The notes beneath the pieces were generated by a model that was not told the origin of the DNA, did no database searches, and was given only the letters and a program-made list of their open reading frames with translations. From Acidobacteriota bacterium (GTDB taxonomy: Bacteria > Acidobacteriota > Terriglobia > Acidiferrales > UBA7541): a stretch of DNA of 37,337 nucleotides. The stretch lies in NCBI GenBank assembly GCA_003224175.1, contig QHYQ01000239.1:1-37337 (forward strand), given 5' to 3'. A program made the translations under genes and the position numbers. Numbering within the stretch: the stretch's first letter is position 1; the number at the start of each line of letters is the position of its first letter. This document shows, piece by piece, positions 8,809 through 17,258 of the stretch.

Positions 8809-9522
8809 ATGATTTCGCCAAGATGCGTCTTCTTAACGGCGGTTCTTTTATTCGCCGGCGGGACGTGGATTGGCCGTGCTCAGGATAACTCCGCGACCAA
8901 CTCAGGCGCGCAATCTGACTCTCTGGGGGATGCGGCGCGAAAGGCTCGCGCTCAGAAAAAAGATTCGGGCAAGCCCGCCAAGGTCTTCACGAATGATGAC
9001 ATGGGAAACCTAAAGGGTACGATCTCGGTGATCGGGAACGAACCTGCCCCGGCATCCACAACCGACAAGGCCGCCGAAAAGACGGAAGACAAGAAGACGG
9101 CAGGCGGCGACTCGAAGAAGGAAGGTCCAAAGGACGAAGCCTACTGGCGCGCGAAATTTGCCGCGGCGCGAAAGACCCTTGCCGATGACGCGAAAGAGCT
9201 CGATATCCTGCAGCGGGAATTCAATTTGAAGCAACAGCAGTTCTATCAGGACCCAACTGCGGCGATGAAGGAACAGCACAGCCGCGATGATCTGAATAAG
9301 ACGCAAGGCGAAATCGACGCCAAGAAGCAGGACGTCGAGAAGGATAAGCAGGCGCTCTCTGATCTGGAGGACGAACTGCGCAAGGCCGGGGGGAACCCGG
9401 GTTGGGCCAATGAACCCTCCGGCGCTGGCCCTTCAAATTCGAGCGGCTCGGGATCCGGCACCTCGGGGGGCGGCGCTTCGGACTCAGGGAGTTCCAAGTC
9501 TGGGGCTCCGGCACCGCTCTGA
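8809..9522 (+). CDS. secreted coiled-coil protein of unknown function
   Basis: This 237-residue protein begins with a Sec signal peptide (MISPRCVFLTAVLLFAG, predicted cut near GRAQ). It then has an SLGDAARKARAQKK motif, which I associate with many acidobacterial exported proteins, a charged linker rich in Lys, Asp and Glu, a coiled-coil stretch (about 110-190) and a low-complexity Gly/Ser tail. ATG at 8809 was chosen over a TTG at 8764 because GGTGG lies seven bases before it and the signal peptide then starts the protein. It sits between the sensor kinase and the response regulator, so it is probably co-expressed with them. No enzymatic motif is seen; a periplasmic scaffold or sensor accessory role would be a guess. 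Confidence 0.8.
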   Translation: MISPRCVFLTAVLLFAGGTWIGRAQDNSATNSGAQSDSLGDAARKARAQKKDSGKPAKVFTNDDMGNLKGTISVIGNEPAPASTTDKAAEKTEDKKTAGGDSKKEGPKDEAYWRAKFAAARKTLADDAKELDILQREFNLKQQQFYQDPTAAMKEQHSRDDLNKTQGEIDAKKQDVEKDKQALSDLEDELRKAGGNPGWANEPSGAGPSNSSGSGSGTSGGGASDSGSSKSGAPAPL

Positions 9523-9619
9523 GCGGCGTAAAACTAGCCCCAAGAGCCGGCCACTCTTGAGTCGGAGTTGCTGGCGGCCAGCTTTCGTCGAGCTCCCTAG
9601 TGTTCACTGAGGTAGGGCC

Positions 9620-11098
9620 TTGCTAAAAGTCGCGACATCCTTCCGCTCCCCGAACAGCCCCAAGCCTGGAGACAAAATCTCGCAAGCAATTCGTGATAGA
9701 AGAGAACGCGTGGAACCGCTTCTCCTGGTGGAAGACAAGCCTGAATTGCGCGCTATGCTGCGCAAGGCACTGGAACGAGAAGGTTACGCGGTAGACGAAG
9801 CCGCCGATGGTTCAGCGGCAGTAAGCAAAATCCGGTCACGACGGTACCTGCTTGTACTGAGCGACCTGAAACTGCCCGGCTGCTCGGGTCTCGAGGTGCT
9901 TCGTGAATCCAAACAAGCCGACCTGACCATTCCGGTCATTCTGATTACCGCCTACGGCTCCATCGAAGAAGCCGTATCGGCGATGAAAGATGGGGCCTTT
10001 GATTTCATCCAGAAACCGGTCGATCTCGATCATCTGAATCTGCTCGTGGGGCGGGCGGCGCAGCAGCAGGAGTTGCTGCGTGAAAACCTCCTGCTGCGGG
10101 AAGAATACACGGCACGTTACGGCTTTCCGCGGATTATCGGAGAGCACCCCTCCATGCAGGCGGCGACGCAGCAGGTCCAGCGGGTAGCCACAACGGACTC
10201 CACCGTACTGCTGCTGGGCGAAAGCGGCACCGGCAAAGAGCTCTTTGCGCGCGCCACTCACGGCCTCTCCGCGCGGCGGAGCCAGCCGTTCGTAGCTCTG
10301 AACTGCGCCGCGATTCCCGAAGGGCTCGTCGAAAATGAACTCTTTGGCCATGAACGCGGAGCGTATACAGGCGCCGGCGCCCGCAAGATGGGCAAAATGG
10401 AATTAGCCCATCATGGCACCGTTTTTCTAGACGAAATCGGAGAGTTGCCGATCACCATTCAGTCCAAGCTGCTGCGCGTGTTGGAGGAAAAACGTTTCGA
10501 CCGCGTGGGCGGCACCCAAAGCACGGAGGTTGACGTCCGCATCGTTGCCGCCACCAATAAGGATTTGCACGCGGCCGTGGCTGCCAGAATGTTCCGGGAG
10601 GATCTCTATTTCCGTGTCGCCGGAGTGCCAATCACGATTCCTCCTCTGCGCGATCGTGGGAATGACGTCCTGCTCCTGGCGGATGCCTTTCTGGAGCGTT
10701 TTCGCAGAGAGTTTCGCAAGCCGGGGCTGGAGTTGACGCAGGGGGCGCGCACCGCCCTGCTGGCTTACAGCTGGCCCGGCAATGTGCGAGAGCTGCAAAA
10801 CACGATGGAACGCGCGGCCATTCTCAGCGATGGAAAGGAAATCGATGCTGGTGCGCTGCAGCTTTCCGCACCACGGCCAGCCGAAGGCGAAATGCCCGCC
10901 GGAATGCTGGAGGAAAGCTTCTCGTGGGAAGGGACACTGCAGGACGTCAGTACACGAGCGATCGAATACATTGAACGATTCAAAATCGATACGGCGCTGC
11001 ACGCCTCGAAATGGAATAAGACGCGCGCCGCCGAACAACTGGGCATTTCCTACAAGACTCTGCTCACTAAGATTCGCGCGCTGGGTCTCGAGGAGTAA
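9620..11098 (+). CDS. sigma-54 dependent response regulator, NtrC/PilR family
   Basis: A 492-residue transcription activator with three domains in order. The receiver (about 32-150) has acidic residues E38/D39, phosphoacceptor D82 and K132. The AAA+ domain has Walker A GESGTGKE (200-207), the sigma-54 contact loop as GAYTGA (247-252), a Tyr variant of GAFTGA, and Walker B FLDE near 270. The C-terminal Fis-type helix-turn-helix has ASKWNKTRAAEQLGIS. The TTG at 9620 has GAGG seven bases upstream. A GTG at 9710 would start right at the receiver domain and is a real alternative. Likely partner of the kinase at 7354. Near the prepilin peptidase it may control pilus or secretion genes through sigma-54, though no convincing -24/-12 promoter was found here. 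Confidence 0.92.
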   Translation: MLKVATSFRSPNSPKPGDKISQAIRDRRERVEPLLLVEDKPELRAMLRKALEREGYAVDEAADGSAAVSKIRSRRYLLVLSDLKLPGCSGLEVLRESKQADLTIPVILITAYGSIEEAVSAMKDGAFDFIQKPVDLDHLNLLVGRAAQQQELLRENLLLREEYTARYGFPRIIGEHPSMQAATQQVQRVATTDSTVLLLGESGTGKELFARATHGLSARRSQPFVALNCAAIPEGLVENELFGHERGAYTGAGARKMGKMELAHHGTVFLDEIGELPITIQSKLLRVLEEKRFDRVGGTQSTEVDVRIVAATNKDLHAAVAARMFREDLYFRVAGVPITIPPLRDRGNDVLLLADAFLERFRREFRKPGLELTQGARTALLAYSWPGNVRELQNTMERAAILSDGKEIDAGALQLSAPRPAEGEMPAGMLEESFSWEGTLQDVSTRAIEYIERFKIDTALHASKWNKTRAAEQLGISYKTLLTKIRALGLEE

Positions 11099-11209
11099 TT
11101 CGCAAAATTCCGTACCGCAATTCCAGAAGCTCTCGCCGAAGCGCTGGGCACAGACCGTCTTGGTGCGGCGATCTTAGCCAAAGCTTGTGCCCGAACTGCT
11201 GAATCGTTA

Positions 11210-11215
11210 TATACT
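11210..11215 (+). promoter_or_regulatory. possible -10 element upstream of the di-heme cytochrome gene
   Basis: TATACT stands 43 bases before the ATG at 11258, in the 159-bp spacer after the regulator gene. A TTGTGC lies 19 bases upstream, a poor -35 at long spacing. Only the -10 is suggestive. Confidence 0.25.
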
Positions 11216-11257
11216 CTCAGCCACGGGCAACCCAAAAATCAGCTCTGGAGTGGACAC

Positions 11258-13345
11258 ATGCCAACACAGGAAAGCGGTAATCGTGGCCTGAGTGTAATTC
11301 TCCGCTCGTTCGCGCTTGGAGTGGCGCTGCTCATCGCTGGCGCGGCCTGGTTCGCGATCAACGCAGCGCCCAAGCCAAAGCCAGCGGCCGATGCCGATAA
11401 AGATAAGGCCGCCGTGGACGATCTGCAGCGCTCCCTGCGGTTAGATACTTATCGAATCGAGGGCGATAGCGGCGCGGCGCGGGGCGAAGTGATTTACGCC
11501 TTCAAGTGCTGGATGTGTCACAACAAATACACCAAGAGCGCTCCTTACTTGGCCGATCTCTATAAGCGGCCTACGCTGGTTTCCGGGTCTCCCGTTACCG
11601 ACGACAACGTCGCCGCCAAAATCAAAGACGGCGGTCCGCTCATGCCGTCAAATAGCCACAATTTGGCCGATTCCGACGTTGCGGACTTGGTGGCCTATAT
11701 CCGTTCAGGGAATTGCTGCGTAGAGGGCGAAACCCCCCCGATGAACCCCTGGTATCGAGCGGAAACGCATAAGTGGACAGTCCAAAGCGGACTCACGGGC
11801 GGGGCCACGGGAATGGTGAAGGTCAAGAACGGGGATTCTCCGGAAGGCGTAGGCGTCCAGCTTGTTGCGCCCAACGGCGTCCGAACCACGGTATACACGA
11901 ATGGCGACGGCAAATTCGAATTCCCCAGGATGCAGTCTGGCTCTTACGCGCTGCGGATCCCCTCACCAGCTCCCTTCAAGCCTTACGTGCGTGATTCCGT
12001 TGCTATCGATGGCGCCACGAAATTCGAGGACATCGTCCTCGAAAGGGTCGCCCCCTCAGACGATCTGCCGGCCTCCGCGCTGTTCGAATCCCAACTCAGC
12101 GGCGCGGAAATTCTCTGGAACCTCCCCGGATCGGCAGAAGAAAAAGCGATGCTGCAGAAAAACTGTTCCGGGTGCCACTCCTGGCAGCAGATTTTCAGGA
12201 ATCGGTTTGACGAACGCAGTTGGAACCTAATCGTTGACCGTATGATGCATTTTACGGGCACCGCTATCGCGGTTCGCAATAAGCCGATGGATGCTCCGGA
12301 CCCCGAAGCGGCCATGCTCACCAAGTTCCTCACCCGAGTCCGGGGTCCAGAATCGCAGGATATGCCGCTTCGCCTGTTCCCGCGTCCTCGAGGCGAATCC
12401 ACCAGGGTCGTGGTTACCGAATATGAGTTGCCGCGGAATCTCCTCATGCTGCACGACGCTGCGCTCGATGCGCAGGGCAACGTCTGGTACACCAGCCATA
12501 AGACTCGCTACGTCGGCAAACTCGACCCAAAGACCGGCATCGTCACCGACTACACTATTCCGTTGACGCCCGGTTCTATGCCCGGTACGCACCACGCCGT
12601 CATTGACAAGAACGGAATCGCCTGGATTTCGGAAAACTGGGCGCATCAACTCAATCGCCTCGATCCCAAGACAGGTGATGTGAAGCAGGTCCTGATCGCC
12701 AGCCACACTCCCATTAATGCGCCCAGCTTCGGAAATTTCACTCTGGACTCGGAGGGCAATGTTTGGGATGCCCGCGAGAACAGAATTGTGAAGATGGATC
12801 CGAACACCGGTAAGGTCCTGCAGGAGTGGCCGCTGCAGGCCAACAGCAGCTACGACAACACCATCTCTTACGATGGGAAATATTGGGGCGGCAGCGGTCC
12901 GGCCAACTGGGGCAATACCGTCGAGATGTTGGATATTCAAACCGGGAAGCTGCTGAACCTGAACAGCGGCGCTCACATGATGACCGCGAAGCGCGGCGGC
13001 TTTGATCCCTTCGGAAACACCTGGTGGGGCGGCGCCGACGGCTCCCTGATCGAGCTCAATGCCAAGGCACAACGCATCGACGAATACACACCGCCGATTG
13101 CGCCGCATCCCTACACCGACTTCTACGAAGCGATGCCGGACAAGAACGGCGAGGTGTGGGCAGGCGTTCTGCACGGCCGGCAGATGCTTCGCTACAACCC
13201 CAAGACGACTCAGTGGACCGTCTATCAAATGCCGGAGCCGTATTCGTATGACCGGCGCACCGTCATCGACACTTCCACAAAGCCGGCAACGGTCTGGTAC
13301 GTGGACTACAACGGCTACCTTGTCCGCGTTCAGCCTTTAGACTGA
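11258..13345 (+). CDS. membrane-anchored di-heme cytochrome c with regulatory-like beta domain and Vgb-type propeller
   Basis: A 695-residue mosaic protein facing the periplasm. An N-terminal hydrophobic anchor or signal (about 12-37) precedes a class I cytochrome c domain with heme site CWMCH (84-88) and a probable Met ligand in GGPLMPS (M129). A carboxypeptidase-regulatory-like beta sandwich follows (about 185-262, TNGDGKFEF), then a second heme site CSGCH (303-307), and a C-terminal streptogramin-lyase (Vgb/NHL) beta-propeller (about 385-690) with repeated DAQGNVWYTS, GKLDP and DPKTG units. GGAG lies seven bases before the ATG. The hemes suggest electron transfer; the propeller suggests substrate binding or an enzymatic step. 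True streptogramin lyase activity should not be assumed. It heads a run of exported proteins reaching 18161. Confidence 0.88.
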   Translation: MPTQESGNRGLSVILRSFALGVALLIAGAAWFAINAAPKPKPAADADKDKAAVDDLQRSLRLDTYRIEGDSGAARGEVIYAFKCWMCHNKYTKSAPYLADLYKRPTLVSGSPVTDDNVAAKIKDGGPLMPSNSHNLADSDVADLVAYIRSGNCCVEGETPPMNPWYRAETHKWTVQSGLTGGATGMVKVKNGDSPEGVGVQLVAPNGVRTTVYTNGDGKFEFPRMQSGSYALRIPSPAPFKPYVRDSVAIDGATKFEDIVLERVAPSDDLPASALFESQLSGAEILWNLPGSAEEKAMLQKNCSGCHSWQQIFRNRFDERSWNLIVDRMMHFTGTAIAVRNKPMDAPDPEAAMLTKFLTRVRGPESQDMPLRLFPRPRGESTRVVVTEYELPRNLLMLHDAALDAQGNVWYTSHKTRYVGKLDPKTGIVTDYTIPLTPGSMPGTHHAVIDKNGIAWISENWAHQLNRLDPKTGDVKQVLIASHTPINAPSFGNFTLDSEGNVWDARENRIVKMDPNTGKVLQEWPLQANSSYDNTISYDGKYWGGSGPANWGNTVEMLDIQTGKLLNLNSGAHMMTAKRGGFDPFGNTWWGGADGSLIELNAKAQRIDEYTPPIAPHPYTDFYEAMPDKNGEVWAGVLHGRQMLRYNPKTTQWTVYQMPEPYSYDRRTVIDTSTKPATVWYVDYNGYLVRVQPLD

Positions 13346-13417
13346 CTTTTCTGGCTGTCACATTTTCGCGATTATGAGGGCAGGGCGCCCTCTCAATTAA
13401 GAATATTGGAGTCTGAA

Positions 13418-15103
13418 ATGGACCCTAGTAAAGAGGACGATAGGAAGAAGAGTGTGTCTAGACTCGGTCGACGCGACCTTATGAAGTTGGGTGCACGCGC
13501 CGGCGTCGCGGTGGCTGGGATCCTGACGGCCCCCGCGGCATTCTCACAGCAGGGCCAGGCGCCGTCCCCGCCGACGGCCGGTCTGGACGAGGCACCATCG
13601 CAAAGGGTTCAGCATTTCCCCGACATCACTGAGAGCGAAGAAGTCATAACTACCGTGCAGCCCGGCTACGTGACCAAGACCGGTCCCGGCTGGGTGAATA
13701 ACTCAGGTCGCGCGAATGGCAATGGGCCAATGGATGAGTGTAGCCGCCGGATCGTTGAATGGGTGCATGGCTTCTCCGAATCGGACCTGACCGATTCCTG
13801 CATCGAGACGATCAATTACTTGCAGAACGACACGCTGGGCAGTCTCTATGGTGGTTTCGAAAGTGAGCCCGCTCGCATCAACGCCCGGCTGTCGCAGACG
13901 ATGCCGGGCCCTTGCACCGTTATGGGCTACGGCATAAAGACCACCTACGAGATGGCCACCTTCACAAACGCGGCCATGATCCGCCACACCGATTTCAACG
14001 CTACCCCGCACAATAACGAGATGTTTGGGGGAGTTCTGGCGGTTGGTGAGGCGCTTCACTCCACTGGTTCGCAGGTGCTGGCCGCCATGGCCATATGCTA
14101 CGAGGTCGTAACGGCTATCGGAAACACGGGAAAGGGCGATTACGACCCCGCCGGCTGGGACAGTCCCTACCATAGTGTTGGGGTGGCCATGGCATGCGGA
14201 AAGCTCATGGGCCTCAATCAAGATCAGCTCGCCAACGCTCTGTCGCTTGCTCTGGTTCCTCATATGCCGATGTATGTCTGCCACATCGGAACGCAGTCCA
14301 TGTGGAAAGGCACCCATAGTGCAGAGCAGGTCCGTAACGGCGTCTGGGCCGCCATGCTGGCGCGCGAGGGGATGACCGGTCCGTGCATGCCGTTCGAGGG
14401 TAGGGACGGCTTGATTGCCCACATCGGCCCGTTCACCAGCGATCTGAAGTTTCCCACCAGTTCTGGTGGACGGCTGGCCATCGAGACCATACATGGAAGC
14501 GGCGGAGGATATAAGCGCATTGCCACCGAAGGTAACAATCAAAATTTTCACCAGAATATTGCCCCGGCGATCCTCGCCTGGACGAAACCGGACGAAATCG
14601 CATCCATCGATGCCAAATTCCATTATTTCGGGTGGCAAGAGATTTGTGATCCACCGAAGTGGGATCCCCGGAACCGTGAGACCGCCGACCACAGCGCGCC
14701 GTACAACGTAGCTCGAATGCTCCTGGACGGGTATATCTACCTCGATTCCTTCACAAGAGAAAAGTATATGGATCCAAAGGTGAGGGAGCTCATGGCCAGG
14801 ATAACCTTCTCTCCGAACAAACATCCGGAGTACGGTGGGGATATTTTCACCGTACGCAAGAAATCAGGAGAAGAGCGCACATTTTACGGCGGGCCGGTAA
14901 AGCCGATGACCCGTGAGGAGCTCAGAGCCAAGTACTACCGCATAGCCGAATTCAGTCGTGTGGACAAGGGTCAAGCGGACCGCGCCATCGAGCAGTGGAT
15001 GAATCTCAAGGCATGCAAGGACATCGGAGAAGCGATTCAAACCGTTGAGAATTTTGGCCAGCCCAGGCCCCTATCGGATAGGAGCCCCGCTCGAATTTCC
15101 TAA
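13418..15103 (+). CDS. MmgE/PrpD family protein with Tat signal peptide
   Basis: This 561-residue protein belongs to the MmgE/PrpD family, whose known members are cytoplasmic dehydratases or isomerases such as 2-methylcitrate dehydratase and cis-aconitate decarboxylase. Family segments are clear: TVMGYGIKTTYEMATFTNAAM with RHTDFN, then GWDSPYHSVGVAMACGKLMGL and HSAEQVRNGVWAAMLAREG before TGPCMPFEG. Unusually, it starts with a twin-arginine leader (GRRDLMKLGA, then a hydrophobic stretch to AAFSQQ), so it should be folded in the cytoplasm and exported. ATG at 13418 was preferred over TTG at 13406 because GGAG lies six bases before it. The reaction is unknown; a dehydratase acting on a periplasmic hydroxy-acid is the family-based guess. 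Confidence 0.87.
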   Translation: MDPSKEDDRKKSVSRLGRRDLMKLGARAGVAVAGILTAPAAFSQQGQAPSPPTAGLDEAPSQRVQHFPDITESEEVITTVQPGYVTKTGPGWVNNSGRANGNGPMDECSRRIVEWVHGFSESDLTDSCIETINYLQNDTLGSLYGGFESEPARINARLSQTMPGPCTVMGYGIKTTYEMATFTNAAMIRHTDFNATPHNNEMFGGVLAVGEALHSTGSQVLAAMAICYEVVTAIGNTGKGDYDPAGWDSPYHSVGVAMACGKLMGLNQDQLANALSLALVPHMPMYVCHIGTQSMWKGTHSAEQVRNGVWAAMLAREGMTGPCMPFEGRDGLIAHIGPFTSDLKFPTSSGGRLAIETIHGSGGGYKRIATEGNNQNFHQNIAPAILAWTKPDEIASIDAKFHYFGWQEICDPPKWDPRNRETADHSAPYNVARMLLDGYIYLDSFTREKYMDPKVRELMARITFSPNKHPEYGGDIFTVRKKSGEERTFYGGPVKPMTREELRAKYYRIAEFSRVDKGQADRAIEQWMNLKACKDIGEAIQTVENFGQPRPLSDRSPARIS

Positions 15104-15255
15104 GGCTTTTCAGTCAGTCGCTCGCGGCGCCAGGCCTGACTCGCTATAGAAATTTCTCATCTTGACATTCGATTCGCGCGGAGTAGATCATGCGGTCGGA
15201 AAGCCACTTCTTCCGGGGAAATCAAGTTGTTACCTTGGCAGATGTGGAGAAGGAT

Positions 15256-16326
15256 ATGGATTTGCTTTCATCAAAGCCGCGGCTGATGTCCATCGTCTCA
15301 GCCCTGCTTTTCGTTGGAGCCGTGGGATTGACGCAATTCGTCTACTCGCAGGAGGCTCAAAACCGCGGTCGTCAGGACGCCCCTCCGAATACAACTAGGC
15401 CGAATGCGAGCACTGAAGACCAGAAGCCCAAGAGCCGCGATCTGGACCTTCTGCCCGTGCAAGGCAACATCAGCATGCTGGCAGGCGCTGGCGGTAATAT
15501 CACGGTGCAAGCGGGCAAGGACGGGATCGTGCTGGTGGATACCGGTCTGGCTAGCATGAGTGATAAGGTGCTGCAGGCCATCCGGCCGTTATCCAAGGGT
15601 CAGCTCACCTACATTATTAACACCGATCACAGAAGCGATCATGTCGGAGGAAACGAGACCCTCGCAAGGACCGGCCGGCCGTTAGCCATCGACCGGGCCT
15701 CCCAGGCGAGCGTCATGATCGTTGCGTTCAACACGGTCCTGGACCGGATGAGCGCTCCGACCGGCCAGGTCGCTCCGACGCCCGAAAAGGGCTGGCCCAA
15801 CGACACCTACGACACACCCCAGAAGAATCTCTATTTCAACGGTGAAGCGATCCAGGTCTTTCATCAGCCGGGAACCACGGACGGGAACAGCATCGTCTTT
15901 TTCCGGCACTCCGATGTGATCAGCACGGGCGATATTTTCGATCCAACTGAATACCCCATCATTGACTTGAAGAGCGGCGGAAGCCTTCGAGCAGTAATCG
16001 ATGGGCTGTATCGCCTCAAGCAGATGGCGGTTCCGGCGGACCATCAGGAAGGCGGCACGATGCTCATCCCCGGCCATGGACGAATTTGTGACGTGGCCGA
16101 TTTGGATGTGTACCACCAAATGCTGGCCATCGTGCGCGATCGCCTGCAGGACATGATTAAGCGGGGAATGACGCTCGAGCAGGTGAAGGCGGCCAAACCG
16201 ACCCGAGACTACGATCCCATTTACGGCAACAATGCGGGTAGCTGGACGACGGACATGTTCGTGGAGGCGGCATACAAGAGTCTCACCGCCAAACCAGACC
16301 CTAAGGCGAGCCATGGAACGAATTAA
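15256..16326 (+). CDS. exported metallo-beta-lactamase fold protein with degenerate metal motif
   Basis: A 356-residue protein with a Sec signal or membrane segment (about 11-31) and an MBL-fold domain. Recognisable elements are GNITVQAGKDGIVLVDTG, the INT...DHVGGN loop, FHQPGTTDGNS, ISTGDIFDP and MLIPGHGR. Where the fold normally carries HxHxDH, this protein has DHRSDH (124-129): the first two histidines are Asp and Arg, but D128 and H129 are kept, as are H203, D226 and H274. One metal site may thus be lost or rebuilt. ATG at 15256 (GGAG six bases upstream) gives a normal signal peptide; ATG at 15190, also with GGAG, would add 22 residues. Part of the extracytoplasmic cluster; substrate unknown. 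Confidence 0.82.
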   Translation: MDLLSSKPRLMSIVSALLFVGAVGLTQFVYSQEAQNRGRQDAPPNTTRPNASTEDQKPKSRDLDLLPVQGNISMLAGAGGNITVQAGKDGIVLVDTGLASMSDKVLQAIRPLSKGQLTYIINTDHRSDHVGGNETLARTGRPLAIDRASQASVMIVAFNTVLDRMSAPTGQVAPTPEKGWPNDTYDTPQKNLYFNGEAIQVFHQPGTTDGNSIVFFRHSDVISTGDIFDPTEYPIIDLKSGGSLRAVIDGLYRLKQMAVPADHQEGGTMLIPGHGRICDVADLDVYHQMLAIVRDRLQDMIKRGMTLEQVKAAKPTRDYDPIYGNNAGSWTTDMFVEAAYKSLTAKPDPKASHGTN

Positions 16327-16360
16327 GATAAGTGGTACTCTCGTTCACTTAGGGACGAAA

Positions 16361-17233
16361 ATGGAAACGCGTTGCGGAACTATGAAGAGGCGAGCGACTC
16401 GAGCGGTCCTGCTCGTCGCAACATTATTGCTGTTATTTGCGGCTCATCTCGTTGCCCAGGATTTCGGTGCTCGGGACCGCGGTCCCGCTCAAACCGGGCC
16501 TCCAAAAACGCCGCGAGAGGCTGCCCCGAAGGATCTAACTGGGTATTGGGTGTCCGTCGTCACGGAATTGTGGCGCTATCGCATGCTCGTTCCGGATAAA
16601 AACGATTATCAGTTTGTCCCCCTGAACCCCGAAGGCCGCAAAGTCGCAGACACTTGGGATCCGGCGAAAGATCAGGCCAGCGGCAATGAATGCAAGTCGT
16701 ACGCCGCGCCCGCCATCATGCAAGTGCCCGGACGGCTGCATATTTATTGGCAGGACGACAATACGCTGCGCGTCGATACCGATTCCGGAAGTCAGACTCG
16801 CCTCTTCCATCTCGGCGGCTCAGCGCCCCAGAATGACACGCCTACGTGGCAAGGATTCTCGGTGGCTTCTTGGGAGGGAGACGAAAATGTTGATACGCGT
16901 GACGGTCAGGGTGGACCCATACAAGACGCCACGGGCAGGCTCATCCGAGGAAGAGTGTTAAGACAGGCAGACTATCTCAAGGTGCTTACCACCAATTTGC
17001 GTCCCGGGTACTTGCAGAAGAATGGAGTTCCTTACAGCGTCAACGCCAAGCTCGAAGAGGACTTCGATACTTTTTCAGACCCGTATAGTGGCAACACTTG
17101 GTTGACCGTGACGGCGGTGGTCAACGATCCCCAATACCTCATCGAGCCGCTCTTTACCCATGCGCATTTCAAGAAGCTCCCCGATAATTCCGGGTGGGAT
17201 CCCACGCCATGCCGCGCCAACGAGCCGCGCTGA
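16361..17233 (+). CDS. secreted 'LTGxW' family protein, paralogue 1
   Basis: A 290-residue exported protein of no family I can name. After a signal peptide (ATRAVLLVATLLLLFAAHLVAQ) comes a Pro-rich stretch and DLTGYWVSVV, then a beta-rich body with GRLHIYWQDDNTLRVDT, WQGFSVASWEGDE and VVNDPQYLIEP. These three elements recur in the genes at 17259, 26387 and 27521, so they form one family: LTGxW near the mature N-terminus, G-[FY]-S-x-x-x-W-x-G in the middle, and [VI]-x-D-P-x-Y near the end. ATG at 16361 was chosen because AGGGA lies five bases before it; a longer frame reaches back into the upstream gene. It lies 34 bp after the MBL gene. No catalytic residues are evident. Confidence 0.78.
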   Translation: METRCGTMKRRATRAVLLVATLLLLFAAHLVAQDFGARDRGPAQTGPPKTPREAAPKDLTGYWVSVVTELWRYRMLVPDKNDYQFVPLNPEGRKVADTWDPAKDQASGNECKSYAAPAIMQVPGRLHIYWQDDNTLRVDTDSGSQTRLFHLGGSAPQNDTPTWQGFSVASWEGDENVDTRDGQGGPIQDATGRLIRGRVLRQADYLKVLTTNLRPGYLQKNGVPYSVNAKLEEDFDTFSDPYSGNTWLTVTAVVNDPQYLIEPLFTHAHFKKLPDNSGWDPTPCRANEPR

Positions 17234-17258
17234 GTCGATATTCTTGGAGGTTGAGCAG

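Noticed and set aside
11258-13345. Streptogramin (virginiamycin B) lyase resistance gene
   Set aside because: Only the propeller part resembles Vgb; the anchor, two heme sites and beta sandwich point to a redox protein, and no lyase activity should be inferred.
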